Positions 8,501 through 16,446 of a stretch of DNA of 64,000 nt are shown here, piece by piece. The stretch spans positions 62,001-126,000 of the IMG/VR virus record IMGVR_UViG_3300047494_000112; one strand, written 5' to 3'. The position numbers and the translations under genes are program-made. This stretch comes from a virus. Each line of letters begins with the position of its first letter. Positions within the stretch are counted from its first letter, which is position 1. Below the pieces are notes generated by a model. It did not search any database and had not been told where the DNA came from. It was given only the letters and a program-made list of their open reading frames with translations.

Positions 8501-8601
8501 CACAAACTCCTTTTTAAAACTAAAATAAAGGTCTAGTTCAAAACCTTTCGCAAAAGTCTATAAAAGATTTTCGCAAACTCTTAAAGTCATTACCTTACTA
8601 G

Positions 8602-9960
8602 TTATTTTACCAAAGTCATTCTAAGTTTTTCCTTCTCAGATTCATTAATCTTATGAAACGCAATCTGTATCAAAGACTCTTGAAATTGTGCTGGAGTCAT
8701 GCCTTCGCCCTGTTTAACGGCCAATTCAATTTCTTCTGGCCAGTCACAAAGAGTAACCTGCGCCATTTTTCTTCTATTTGGCTCAGACATTGCACCCATG
8801 TATATGACAGTATCTACACGGCCTGGTCTAGTTGAAAGAGTTTCACCATTCTTGCTAATGCCTATAGCAGGATCAATTTTGTCTAAATTATTTGTGGTAA
8901 TTATCAAAAATATTCCGTCTTGTACCTCAACGCCTGAGATAGAATTTAGAATATTATCAAAGCTCAAATCCTTACTCTTACTTAGATTCCTTCTGCCATC
9001 AAAAACAGCATCAAAATCTTCAAACAAAGCAATGCAAGGTGTAAACATTTGCTCCCAAAATTTAGTAAACTCCTGATCTGACATTGTGTTCAAGTGAAAT
9101 CTATAAATCATTATTCCCATGTCTTGAGCCAACGCGCGAACCAAAGTAGATTTGCCACAGCCTCCGGGACCATGTAAAAGCCAGCCTCTACGCCAAGGTA
9201 TCTTTCTTTTAGAATACCATTGTTCCATTGCAAGCCACTCTTTTGCTTGATGAAGGTAAGGAATGACCTCAGGTTCTAGGTACATGTGAGAGAAAGCTGA
9301 ATCTTTTTTAATTGTATATTGATCTTTTGTATAAAGAAATGAGCCTTTAATGTTAAAAGACAGATCCTTTTCCCAATCCAAATATTCACTAGGGCTATTA
9401 GTTGAACCTTTTGGAACAATCGAATCGTTGTCACCTTCATTAGAAATTTTATCTCTATTATATGAAATGTCTCTGCCAATTTGGTTTTTTACTCCAAAGC
9501 CATTACGGTTAGAGTAATCAAAAGTTTGCCTATATAGCTCTTCTTTTTTCAATTGTTTTTCGTGAGATTCTTGAATCAGTCTCTCAAAATTGAAACCTCT
9601 AATAGCTGTAAGGTTAATGTTATAACCTGAGTATTTTACAAATAGAAATCTAAAGCCCTTGTAGTTTAATCCTTCCACTCGTGAAATTTTAAAAGGTACG
9701 GTTCTATGCCTGGATCCTTCTTGATTTGAATTAAATTCAAGATAATTTGCGCTATATTCTTTTGTTATAGGTGGCAATCTTTTCCATTCTGTAAACAAAT
9801 GTTCTACTAGATCTGTGGCTAGTCCTGAACCAGGGTGTATAATGCCTCTAGACAAAATTATGCCTGAAACTCTGTTATAGATATCTTTGATATGGCTCCA
9901 GACAGTACCTATAACTGCTAATGCTCCTCCGCCTAGCATTAGTTTTGTAACATCAATCAT
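8602..9960 (-). CDS. BCS1-like AAA+ ATPase with N-terminal membrane anchor
   Basis: 452 residues. A short hydrophobic N-terminus (LMLGGGALAVIGTV) precedes a beta-rich domain, then a C-terminal AAA module: RRGWLLHGPGGCGKSTLVRA (Walker A near 264-271), IALFEDFDAVF (Walker B near 311-320), IITTNNLDKIDPA (sensor 1) and RPGRVD (arginine finger). The WYSKRKIPWRRGWLLHGPPG-type entry is the BCS1 pattern. BCS1 family members translocate or remodel proteins; related proteins occur in bacteria and phages without known substrates. It overlaps neither neighbour but abuts the HD gene, suggesting one operon. Confidence 0.82.
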   Translation of the reverse strand: MIDVTKLMLGGGALAVIGTVWSHIKDIYNRVSGIILSRGIIHPGSGLATDLVEHLFTEWKRLPPITKEYSANYLEFNSNQEGSRHRTVPFKISRVEGLNYKGFRFLFVKYSGYNINLTAIRGFNFERLIQESHEKQLKKEELYRQTFDYSNRNGFGVKNQIGRDISYNRDKISNEGDNDSIVPKGSTNSPSEYLDWEKDLSFNIKGSFLYTKDQYTIKKDSAFSHMYLEPEVIPYLHQAKEWLAMEQWYSKRKIPWRRGWLLHGPGGCGKSTLVRALAQDMGIMIYRFHLNTMSDQEFTKFWEQMFTPCIALFEDFDAVFDGRRNLSKSKDLSFDNILNSISGVEVQDGIFLIITTNNLDKIDPAIGISKNGETLSTRPGRVDTVIYMGAMSEPNRRKMAQVTLCDWPEEIELAVKQGEGMTPAQFQESLIQIAFHKINESEKEKLRMTLVK

Positions 9961-10473
9961 TTAAACCCCTTCAACTTTATAATTTAACAAAGCTTCATGC
10001 AGCATGATACGCGCTGGAAAATATCTGGTTTTCCAGAAATTTATAATCTTTTGAGTAAGTGGCTTTGCTCTAAAAGGGTCTCCATTATCATAGTTATCAG
10101 CTAATTTTACTTTGATAGCAGAAATGTTGCCTGAGTCAATAATGTCTTGCACGTACTCAAGATACGGACGTTCATCATCTTTTTTGTGTGTGAGTAACAC
10201 AACGATTTCAACCGTCTTTGGAGAAAAGCCTTTTATTAACAAATCAACAGCTGTAATGTCTGTGTCTTCAATAATGTCGTGCAGCCACGCTGCACACAAT
10301 TCGTCATCAGACGTTGAGTCAGGCCAAGCAGATATAACATAATTAAACACTCTATTAAGATGCTCAAAGTAAGGTCTGCCTGAAAGGTCAAGCTGACCTT
10401 CATGCTTAAACCTTGCTAATTCTTGAGCATCGTAATATTTCATTGGATGACCAGCCTTCTTTTCATTACTCAT
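9961..10473 (-). CDS. HD-domain hydrolase, SpoT/MESH1-like
   Basis: 170 residues. Motifs: RPYFEHLNRV (first His), ELCAAWLHDIIEDTD (the HD pair), and VKLADNYDN (the last Asp), in the order of RelA/SpoT-type HD hydrolases. It lacks a synthetase domain, so if it acts on alarmones it would only hydrolyse (p)ppGpp; that substrate is inference because other HD_4 proteins use other nucleotides. AGGAG precedes the ATG. Lies between the BCS1-like and ParB-like genes. Confidence 0.75.
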   Translation of the reverse strand: MSNEKKAGHPMKYYDAQELARFKHEGQLDLSGRPYFEHLNRVFNYVISAWPDSTSDDELCAAWLHDIIEDTDITAVDLLIKGFSPKTVEIVVLLTHKKDDERPYLEYVQDIIDSGNISAIKVKLADNYDNGDPFRAKPLTQKIINFWKTRYFPARIMLHEALLNYKVEGV

Positions 10474-10482
10474 TGCTATCTC

Positions 10483-10827
10483 CTATTGTTCATCTGGTTC
10501 TGGCTCATAATTTGTGAAAAGCTTAGCTTCTTTTAGCATATACACGTGAGGAAAATCGTAGTAAGGTAGGCCTTTGATTATCGACAAATATCTATCTTCG
10601 TCTATCAATTCTACATCAGGAGTCATTACCCAAATTTTTGGAATCATGCCATATTTGTGTGCTAGGTATAACCTATGGGAGCCTTCAAGAGCAAAGAATT
10701 GCTTTTTATAATCACCATAACCTATTACTCGAATTGTAGGTTCGCCAGCTAATTCCATTTCGTCAAACACCTTGCCTAGATTTCCATCCTCATAAGGCAA
10801 GTGCTTTGCATATATTCTAACTGTCAT
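10483..10827 (-). CDS. ParB/sulfiredoxin-like fold protein
   Basis: 114 residues with FALEGSHRLYLAHKYGM, the G-x-H-R-x2-A segment of the ParB N-terminal/sulfiredoxin fold, preceded by beta strands. No helix-turn-helix follows, so it is not a plasmid-type ParB. Members of this fold bind or hydrolyse nucleotides. The start ATG overlaps the stop of the preceding gene (TAAATGA) and has GGAG upstream. Confidence 0.6.
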   Translation of the reverse strand: MTVRIYAKHLPYEDGNLGKVFDEMELAGEPTIRVIGYGDYKKQFFALEGSHRLYLAHKYGMIPKIWVMTPDVELIDEDRYLSIIKGLPYYDFPHVYMLKEAKLFTNYEPEPDEQ

Positions 10828-11075
10828 TTAGGTGAGTCTCCATTCCAAATAGTTACTCTGTCATCGGTGTAGAAAGTACGTTTGATTTCTCTATCACCAG
10901 ATTTTACCTGCATAGTCACATCTAGCTTACCCGGCTTGGTACTCAGCGAAATATGAGTAATCCAGTATAGAACCCATTCCCATCTAGAGTTACCGTAATA
11001 TTTATCATAGACATTATCTTGGCTAGCAATAGCATCTCCTACTTTTAGGTTTATTACTAAACGACTAGTTTCCAT
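10824..11075 (-). CDS. Hypothetical beta-rich protein (83 aa)
   Basis: Starts METSRLVINLKVGDAIAS with GGGGAC upstream; short beta-strand-like segments throughout and no recognised motif. It is coupled by overlap to the ParB-like gene. Confidence 0.68.
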   Translation of the reverse strand: METSRLVINLKVGDAIASQDNVYDKYYGNSRWEWVLYWITHISLSTKPGKLDVTMQVKSGDREIKRTFYTDDRVTIWNGDSPK

Positions 11076-11133
11076 TTTTAGTCCCCAGCAATTTGCACGT
11101 AATAGGTATCCAGATATACACGTTTTTGCATTG

Positions 11134-11304
11134 CTATTCTTTCTTTAGCTTCATTAATTTCATACCTCCACAATGTTCTACATCTGAACAGTGTGAAAAG
11201 CCTGAAGCCCTACAACTAGGGCAGTATAGCCCTGAAGGATTATCACTTTCAGGAGCATTAGGTTCTAATTTAAGGTCTTCGATGTAGCTTTTTGTTTTGA
11301 GCAC
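11134..11304 (-). CDS. Small zinc-binding protein
   Basis: 56 residues from a GTG start chosen for the AAGGA seven bases upstream, within a few bases of the rtcB stop. It holds GLYCPSCRASGFSHCSD..HCGG, four or five Cys/His positions suited to one zinc ion, and a lysine-rich C-terminus. Function unknown; its position directly after rtcB makes co-expression likely. Confidence 0.62.
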   Translation of the reverse strand: MLKTKSYIEDLKLEPNAPESDNPSGLYCPSCRASGFSHCSDVEHCGGMKLMKLKKE

Positions 11305-11308
11305 AAAA

Positions 11309-12688
11309 TTAATCCTTAAACGGGTCAAACTCCCCACGACCGGCCATTGCTACGGCGAACGGATGTAAGGTGCGTTCAATTTCAATTGTTCCGTAGTGAT
11401 GTCCTAAAACAGAAGGCAGCCTTCTGTAAGCCATTGGACTCTCGTCTAAATCACCACCATGTATTGTTACATTTCTTGCAGTCAACCACTTGTGCCACTC
11501 TTCATTTGAAAACCTTCGTTTGGCTTCTTTACGGCCAAACAAACGACCAGCACCATGAACAGTTGAATACAAACCTTTTGCTGCTCTATCATTTTCTACG
11601 CCATGAACAATCACAGCATCATCACCCATAGAGCCGCCAACAAAACCGCGTTGGTTGGGAAACGCTGGCGTTGCACCTTTACGCACTACCCACAACATTT
11701 TACCCTCGTGTTCTTCTTGCCAAGCGTAATTGTGGTGGTTCTCAACGTAGTCAAGTTCTTCACCACCAATGATTTGTTTTACTCTACTAAGCACCCAACG
11801 ACGGCCTTCTCTAGCGTAATCACCTGCAAGTGTCATTGCAGAAATGTAGCGTTGACCTAGTTCACTAGCGACATTAACTACAGTGGGAGTTTCCCAAATG
11901 CCATCTTTGCCACCAGCCGCTTTTAGATATTTGGTTGCAGAAGAGTGACCTAATCCACGTGATCCAAAATGAACTCCTATCCATATTCTACAGTCTTCAA
12001 TTGAGCCACCAAATTCAGGATCATCCAAAGGCGTCTTGTCAATCAGAAGATCTACGTAGTGATTACCTGACCCTACTGTACCTAACTGTGACATTGCTTT
12101 GCTTTTGTAATCCATCCTATCTGCTTGACGCCATCTCTCGGTGTCATCAAACAAGGCGCTTTCCACTGGCTCATGATTGGTTCTGCCAACACCGAATGAA
12201 ATATGTTGCGTAATTTTCTCAATCAGACCTGGAATGTCGTGCATAATATCACGATATTCGATATCAAGCTGAATTGCACCACAACCACATCCAATGTCAT
12301 AGCCTACACCAGATATGCTGATCTGATCTTCATATGCAATGACTCCGCCAACAGGTTGAGCATAGCCAAGATGGCCATCAGCGCATAGTACGCCACTGAC
12401 AACATTTCCAACCTTCATGCAGTTTTGCATTTGTAGTCTAGTATTTTCTTCGTGCTCGCCGTACACTAGCAATGGTGCGTTTTGATATTTTTCTTCTTGA
12501 GGTGGTGCCACAAATTTTTCTGCTTCATGCTGCTTGAACTCTTGACGAGCTGATTCCTGGTATAAGCACCAGCGCATCATGGTCCTGCCTTTGTCACCCA
12601 TTGGTACACGTTCATCTGGATCTAAACCATCAATTAGGCACAACTCTCTGGCACGAGTCTCGTATGGATTAGCTTGACGTTCGTTCAT
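11309..12688 (-). CDS. rtcB: RtcB RNA ligase
   Basis: 459 residues, close to the usual bacterial length. Conserved RtcB segments are present in order: GVLCADGHLGYAQPVGG, GVGYDIGCGCG (Asp and Cys metal ligands, about 129-137), GTVGSGNHYVD, VHFGSRGLGH, YVENHHNYA and STVHGAGR, whose His (about 378) accepts GMP. RtcB seals 2',3'-cyclic phosphate or 3'-phosphate RNA ends to 5'-OH ends with GTP and Mn2+, the chemistry needed for tRNA splicing and for healing tRNAs cut by anticodon nucleases. AAGGA precedes the ATG, which overlaps the stop of the upstream gene. No archease is recognised nearby. A permuted tRNA gene in the same genome is a possible substrate. Confidence 0.96.
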   Translation of the reverse strand: MNERQANPYETRARELCLIDGLDPDERVPMGDKGRTMMRWCLYQESARQEFKQHEAEKFVAPPQEEKYQNAPLLVYGEHEENTRLQMQNCMKVGNVVSGVLCADGHLGYAQPVGGVIAYEDQISISGVGYDIGCGCGAIQLDIEYRDIMHDIPGLIEKITQHISFGVGRTNHEPVESALFDDTERWRQADRMDYKSKAMSQLGTVGSGNHYVDLLIDKTPLDDPEFGGSIEDCRIWIGVHFGSRGLGHSSATKYLKAAGGKDGIWETPTVVNVASELGQRYISAMTLAGDYAREGRRWVLSRVKQIIGGEELDYVENHHNYAWQEEHEGKMLWVVRKGATPAFPNQRGFVGGSMGDDAVIVHGVENDRAAKGLYSTVHGAGRLFGRKEAKRRFSNEEWHKWLTARNVTIHGGDLDESPMAYRRLPSVLGHHYGTIEIERTLHPFAVAMAGRGEFDPFKD

Positions 12689-12918
12689 TAGAAATTTATT
12701 CCTTCGCTGTTATCTATCATTCCAGATAAAACCTGAGCTTTATCTGTCCAGTGACTGAGAGCTGCTTCTTGATTTTCAATCACTTTATCTTGCTCTTTAA
12801 TTAAGAGCAAAAGCTCTTTTAGCAAAGGTAAACTCCAGGTTTGTTGTAACCCAGCTTCCATCTGCTTAATGTGATTTTTGGCATCCTTGATAATATCTTC
12901 TTTCGATCTATTTTCCAT
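12688..12918 (-). CDS. Hypothetical coiled-coil-like protein (76 aa)
   Basis: Largely helical, with KELLLLIKEQDKVIENQEAAL reading as a short coiled coil. GAGGAA precedes the ATG and the stop overlaps the start of rtcB (TAATG), so it is probably co-translated with RtcB. No function assigned. Confidence 0.7.
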   Translation of the reverse strand: MENRSKEDIIKDAKNHIKQMEAGLQQTWSLPLLKELLLLIKEQDKVIENQEAALSHWTDKAQVLSGMIDNSEGINF

Positions 12919-12926
12919 TTGTTCCT

Positions 12927-13190
12927 CTAAGCTTCGGTTCCAAGATAAAAATCTCTCTTTTCAAGAGCTGCAATTATTCTACGTGCTGTTGGTAGTCTAT
13001 ATTGCCATAGCTTGTAGGTCACACCTTCTGCTACTCGGTATATCTTTTCCTTAATTGTCATTTCTCTATCAGGATCGACGCCTTCCTCTTCACACATTGC
13101 TCTACACATTTCTTCAAGGTAGTAAATTTCTTTTTCAGCCTCAGTAATGGTCATGTCCTGTTGTGTATATTCAGGCAAATTTGAAGGCAT
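12927..13190 (-). CDS. Hypothetical protein, first gene of the leftward operon
   Basis: 87 residues from MPSNLPEY, chosen because GGAG lies six bases before this ATG. Acidic N-terminal half with several Met and Cys (EEMCRAMCEEEG) and a basic helical C-terminus. It is the first gene after the divergent promoter junction. Confidence 0.68.
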   Translation of the reverse strand: MPSNLPEYTQQDMTITEAEKEIYYLEEMCRAMCEEEGVDPDREMTIKEKIYRVAEGVTYKLWQYRLPTARRIIAALEKRDFYLGTEA

Positions 13191-13234
13191 AGCCATCTCC
13201 AATAAGATTTGAGTTGATACATTCAGCCACAATT

Positions 13235-13244
13235 ACTTTACCAG
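13235..13244 (-). promoter_or_regulatory. Leftward CTGGTAAAGT promoter-like motif
   Basis: On the minus strand this reads CTGGTAAAGT, about 45 bases before the first leftward gene. The core TGGTAAAGT fits an extended -10 element (TG-n-TAnnnT). It faces away from a matching rightward copy 14 bases on, at the only divergent gene junction in the window. Confidence 0.6.
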
Positions 13245-13257
13245 ATTAAAGATCAAC

Positions 13258-13267
13258 CTGGTAAAGT
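13258..13267 (+). promoter_or_regulatory. Rightward CTGGTAAAGT promoter-like motif
   Basis: CTGGTAAAGTCAG, sharing 13 bases with the copy near 14.73 kb. It lies about 75 bases before the first rightward gene and is paired head-to-head with the leftward copy. No convincing TTGACA-type -35 box is visible upstream, which fits an extended -10 promoter or a phage-specific polymerase specificity. Confidence 0.6.
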
Positions 13268-13340
13268 CAGTTTTGCACACCGTTTAAAACTGACTGTAGA
13301 AATCATAATTTGTAATACAAACTAGATCCGGATATATGCT

Positions 13341-14384
13341 TTGACTATTCAATTAGAACCAAAAAAATTTAGTCCTGCTTTTGATGACATTTGGGTTTCT
13401 CACCTAATCTATCAATTCAACAGCATTCAAGACATACGACAGCAAATTTCTTATCTAAAATATACGATACAAAGATGCAACTTTATTAGCAATCTACGAG
13501 CTAATACAGGATCCTTTGTCACCTGTACCTTTGCATGTTCTGATTTAGATTGGGTGCACAAATTTACAGATTCAAACAATCCTGCCTTAGTTTCGATACT
13601 AAAAAATGAACAGCTAGAAATTGCAAATATGCTGCGTATCTATTGCAAGGAAAAATTTGCTTTAATAGGTGAAAATGCAATTTCTGGTGTCAAAATTCAC
13701 CGGGAAAAGGGATCCAAACTGTTTATTGCTGAGGCAAGGAAATCAAATTTTACACAAGGCTATTCAGTAAAAAAGTTTCAAGATAGGTATAAATCCAAGC
13801 TTAATCACAATTTGATAAGCTGTGACCTAATTCGGCATTATCATGCAGTATTATCTGTATCTGACTACAAAATCATACAAAAACAGGCAAAGCAATGGCG
13901 GCATGATTTAAATATCACAATGACAAAGGCAAAAGGAACGGTCAAGTTTAAAGCTGAGATCCATAAACTCTCACAATATCTCGCCAAATGCAATATCGTT
14001 CCATCTTCGTCTGAGGTGCCTTTTAATCGATATAGATTTGATATTCCCTTGATTAATTCAAGATTGGTGCAAGCTAGGCTAAATTGGCATGATATCTACA
14101 CTCCTGTATCCACATTTACTGGTAGAGATTATGACGTAGATTCGGTAATTATTTACCTAAAATCTGTCATTCGAGAGCTAGAATTGCAGATAAAAAGGGA
14201 TGAATACATTGAAAAACATGCTAATCTAATTGATATACAGATTCTTGCACCTAAATTAAAACGTTCAATCTCATCAAAACCTACCAAGCCTGTACAAATA
14301 TACGAGCCTCAGAAATGGCGGTTGTTTTGTCCATATTTACGGCGAAAAATGGGTGTAGATCCACCTAAAAAGGCGGTGGCATGA
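13341..14384 (+). CDS. Hypothetical protein (347 aa), first rightward gene
   Basis: Begins at a TTG (the nearby ATG frame closes at once). A basic, helix-rich protein with scattered Cys and Trp; the C-terminus is Pro/Lys rich and ends near RRKMGVDPPKKA. I see no catalytic motif or known domain. As the first gene after the divergent promoter it may be expressed early, but this is inference from position. Confidence 0.75.
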   Translation: MTIQLEPKKFSPAFDDIWVSHLIYQFNSIQDIRQQISYLKYTIQRCNFISNLRANTGSFVTCTFACSDLDWVHKFTDSNNPALVSILKNEQLEIANMLRIYCKEKFALIGENAISGVKIHREKGSKLFIAEARKSNFTQGYSVKKFQDRYKSKLNHNLISCDLIRHYHAVLSVSDYKIIQKQAKQWRHDLNITMTKAKGTVKFKAEIHKLSQYLAKCNIVPSSSEVPFNRYRFDIPLINSRLVQARLNWHDIYTPVSTFTGRDYDVDSVIIYLKSVIRELELQIKRDEYIEKHANLIDIQILAPKLKRSISSKPTKPVQIYEPQKWRLFCPYLRRKMGVDPPKKAVA

Positions 14385-14551
14385 CCCACTATCCGCAATC
14401 AAGCCAAATTCAGAAACCTAAAACGCCTCACAATTCTGCATTAGATACACAAGATACCAGTAATACGATTAGATACTGTAAATTTCACTCCCTACCATCT
14501 GCCTATTTACATATAATAATGGTCCATATAGATATAAGCATGGAGATATAA
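14381..14551 (+). CDS. Possible small protein running into the tandem repeat (56 aa)
   Basis: An ATG overlapping the previous stop (ATGA) with AGGCGG upstream opens a 56-codon frame, MTHYPQSSQIQKPKTPH.., that terminates inside the first repeat unit. The overlap supports it; low complexity and the repeat-encoded C-terminus count against it. Confidence 0.4.
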   Translation: MTHYPQSSQIQKPKTPHNSALDTQDTSNTIRYCKFHSLPSAYLHIIMVHIDISMEI

Positions 14552-14651
14552 GCATTAATAATGGTCTACTAATAATGGTCCATATAGATATAAGCATGGA
14601 GATATAAGCATTAATAATGGTCTACTAGTAATGGTCCATATAGATATAAGC
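14515..14651. repeat. 56-bp tandem repeat, two perfect copies plus a partial
   Basis: Two identical adjoining 56-base units start with AATAATGGTCCATATAGATA and end with GGTCTACT; a third copy matches for about 25 bases with one change and then decays. Within each unit GATATAAGCAT recurs with small changes, so the repeat is nested. It is very A+T rich and lies in the largest non-coding stretch of the early rightward region. It has no spacers, so it is not a CRISPR array. It could be a replication or recombination site, or slippage debris. Confidence 0.85.
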
Positions 14652-14730
14652 ATTAATCCATTAGTAATTAAAGCATTAATAATGATGTAGATATTAGCAT
14701 TAATGTAATAGAGACAGTAGTAATTGGAAT

Positions 14731-14740
14731 CTGGTAAAGT
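14731..14740 (+). promoter_or_regulatory. CTGGTAAAGT promoter-like motif
   Basis: CTGGTAAAGTCAG lies 30 bases before the ATG of a small zinc-ribbon gene and after the tandem repeats. It matches the copy at the divergent junction over 13 bases. Confidence 0.6.
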
Positions 14741-14769
14741 CAGCATGTGGACAACTAGGCGAATATCAA

Positions 14770-14910
14770 ATGAACAATGAAGATGAAATACCAGAAAATG
14801 ATGAGAGTGATAATGAATTGTACGACGCTGATCCAGATTGTGACCACCAGATAATTGCCAAATGGTCTGGTGTTGAGTGTAGCAAATGTGGTGGCTGGTT
14901 CTGTTTCTAA
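14770..14910 (+). CDS. Small acidic zinc-ribbon protein (46 aa)
   Basis: The frame MNNEDEIPENDESDNELYD.. has an acidic first half and ends with D-C-D-H and VECSKCGGWFCF, giving C-x-H and C-x2-C ligand pairs for a zinc ion. It starts 30 bases after a promoter-like motif and stops just before AAAGGAAAG, the binding site of the next gene. Similar single-zinc microproteins recur in this genome. Confidence 0.6.
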   Translation: MNNEDEIPENDESDNELYDADPDCDHQIIAKWSGVECSKCGGWFCF

Positions 14911-14921
14911 AGGAAAGAAAA

Positions 14922-15215
14922 ATGAGTGATGACACTGACTGGTGTAAATCCATGCTTGAAAAAATGAGTGCAGCTCCCGTAGGACAAATGGACCCAGTAA
15001 TTGCCATACGTCTAAAAGCTTTAACTGCGCAGCAGAATATTACATCAGACCAAATTTTGGCAGTAATTGATGACTGTGTCTATGGCTCATTGTGTAGTGA
15101 TTTTTGTATTACTGTCATGAATATAATCTGGAAAGAAATGTGTAAAATTGAAGGTATTACTATCGAGGTAGCTTTAGCTTCACGCGACTACTCGCTTAGA
15201 TACAATGGAGAATAA
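14922..15215 (+). CDS. Hypothetical protein (97 aa)
   Basis: Start at MSDDTDWCKSMLEKM, with AAAGGAAAG upstream. Helical, with several Cys and Met; no motif recognised. Its stop lies just before the next small gene. Confidence 0.68.
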   Translation: MSDDTDWCKSMLEKMSAAPVGQMDPVIAIRLKALTAQQNITSDQILAVIDDCVYGSLCSDFCITVMNIIWKEMCKIEGITIEVALASRDYSLRYNGE

Positions 15216-15216
15216 A

Positions 15217-15390
15217 ATGTACATGCTATTACCTGACGATTGGGCGATAAACTTTTTACCTTTGGTTGATCCTGCTCGTATTGATTTCCCAGAGACTCTG
15301 TATATCTACGAGATGACGGATAACGAACCCTACTTTTTATTGTGTGATTGGACTAGCTACCCCAATTTTTGTACCAAGAAAAAAGGCTAG
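15217..15390 (+). CDS. Hypothetical protein (57 aa)
   Basis: Starts MYMLLPDDWAINF with GGAGA at proper spacing (an ATG four codons earlier overlaps that site). Contains aromatic and acidic residues, no known motif. Its 3' end overlaps the next frame. Confidence 0.6.
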   Translation: MYMLLPDDWAINFLPLVDPARIDFPETLYIYEMTDNEPYFLLCDWTSYPNFCTKKKG

Positions 15391-15611
15391 GACAGTTGAT
15401 CTATCTTAGAGTGTTGGAATCCTTGAGGGAGATAGATGGCAATAATTTAGTAGGGTATTATGGTAGGTTTACTCGGAAACAGATACAACAAGCAGTGCTA
15501 AACCCAATGATAAAGTCAATGAACCGTCCCCGGTATGCTTTAGCAGGTTCAGAGATAGTTTTTATACCTGAGACTATAGATCTATCCTTAAATAAAAAGA
15601 GGTTTGTATGA
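15369..15611 (+). CDS. Hypothetical basic protein (up to 80 aa)
   Basis: The open frame begins at TTG and could instead start at a TTG nine codons or a GTG thirteen codons later; none has a strong binding site. The sequence GYYGRFTRKQIQQAVLNPM.. then VFIPETIDLSL looks like a compact folded domain. No function is recognised. Confidence 0.55.
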   Translation: MYQEKRLGQLIYLRVLESLREIDGNNLVGYYGRFTRKQIQQAVLNPMIKSMNRPRYALAGSEIVFIPETIDLSLNKKRFV

Positions 15612-15850
15612 AACGTGAATGGACAAAAGACAAAATTGAGTTGATTAAGGAACTAAATAGCTTTGGTCTTTTGAGACTGTCTACTCAAGTAGAAACAGTT
15701 TGGGGCTATAAAGTTGCCTGTTTAGTGTGTGGTGCTCAAGGCTTCAGCTATAAAGGTCCTGACGGCTTTCAATACCAGGAAGCTCATCACAAAGATGACT
15801 GCCTTGCTGACGAAATTGCTCACATTCACGAGATTGAAAAAGGTGAATAG
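15608..15850 (+). CDS. Small zinc-binding protein (80 aa)
   Basis: Start has AGAGG upstream and overlaps the previous stop (ATGA). Contains VACLVCGAQGF and EAHHKDDC, suggesting a C-x2-C..H-H..C zinc site. Function unknown. Confidence 0.68.
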   Translation: MKREWTKDKIELIKELNSFGLLRLSTQVETVWGYKVACLVCGAQGFSYKGPDGFQYQEAHHKDDCLADEIAHIHEIEKGE

Positions 15851-15853
15851 AAA

Positions 15854-16069
15854 ATGGCTATTTATAATCTACCTCTCGTTCATACCTGCTCATGGACAGG
15901 TATCAAGTCCTACAACTCTTGGGCGTTTGATATCTGGATAAGAATGTGGAATATTATAGGCAGCCCGATGAACAGCAAGGCAATTGCATTAATTAATGGA
16001 GATACGGTAGAGGTGCTTGATACTGCAATTACTCCTGAGTTTTCACAGTTTGACAAATGGAAAAAGTAA
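15854..16069 (+). CDS. Hypothetical protein (71 aa)
   Basis: MAIYNLPLVHTCSWTGIKS..; Trp and Ile rich, no motif recognised. It abuts its neighbours within a few bases, as part of a run of tightly packed small genes. Confidence 0.62.
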   Translation: MAIYNLPLVHTCSWTGIKSYNSWAFDIWIRMWNIIGSPMNSKAIALINGDTVEVLDTAITPEFSQFDKWKK

Positions 16070-16306
16070 ATGAGCTTGTATGAGAAAGACTTGGATGATC
16101 TATTAGTTACTCAGCTAATGAATAAGGAGTTAAACGCTGAAAATTTAAAGCTTCGTTCCCTGTTTCTAAAATTGGCTATAGAGCTTGAAGCTATAAACGA
16201 ATGGCCTAGCCGTAACCGAGTTAAAAACGTTTTGAGTATTGCTGATCGCATGAAGGCAATCGCAGCTAGTAAATCCAGTAAGATTGAAAGTGAATCAGAT
16301 GCTTGA
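16070..16306 (+). CDS. Hypothetical helical protein (78 aa)
   Basis: Starts directly after the previous stop. Leu/Lys/Glu-rich helices (MNKELNAENLKLRSLFLKL) suggest a short coiled coil. The stop overlaps the ATG of a small membrane protein. Confidence 0.62.
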   Translation: MSLYEKDLDDLLVTQLMNKELNAENLKLRSLFLKLAIELEAINEWPSRNRVKNVLSIADRMKAIAASKSSKIESESDA

Positions 16307-16439
16307 TAAATATTTATCAAGAGCAATTTTGATCTTAGGTCTAATTGCAGAAGGAATTTATTGCATTAGTCACGGCATGGTTCATACCGGACATATGATC
16401 CTATGGTTGACTGCTATTGTTGTAATTTTTGTTTTGTGA
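16299..16439 (+). CDS. Small two-span membrane protein (46 aa)
   Basis: The ATG lies within the last codons of the upstream gene. Two hydrophobic segments (RAILILGLIAEGIYCI and WLTAIVVIFVL) are joined by a His-rich turn. Function unknown; it is one of several membrane microproteins in this genome. Confidence 0.58.
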   Translation: MLDKYLSRAILILGLIAEGIYCISHGMVHTGHMILWLTAIVVIFVL

Positions 16440-16446
16440 GGTTAGT

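Noticed and set aside
8604-8613. Leftward TTGGTAAAAT as promoter of the secreted glycosidase gene
   Set aside because: These bases encode the last codons (L-V-K-stop) of the upstream ATPase; placement is suggestive but coding constraint cannot be separated.
14515-14651. CRISPR array
   Set aside because: The 56-base units are directly adjacent without unique spacers, and no cas genes are present; the Cas4-like nuclease at 33.7 kb stands alone.
14555-15007. A 150-residue frame on the minus strand across the tandem repeats
   Set aside because: Its C-terminus is translated repeat sequence and the rest opposes clear small genes with good ribosome sites.
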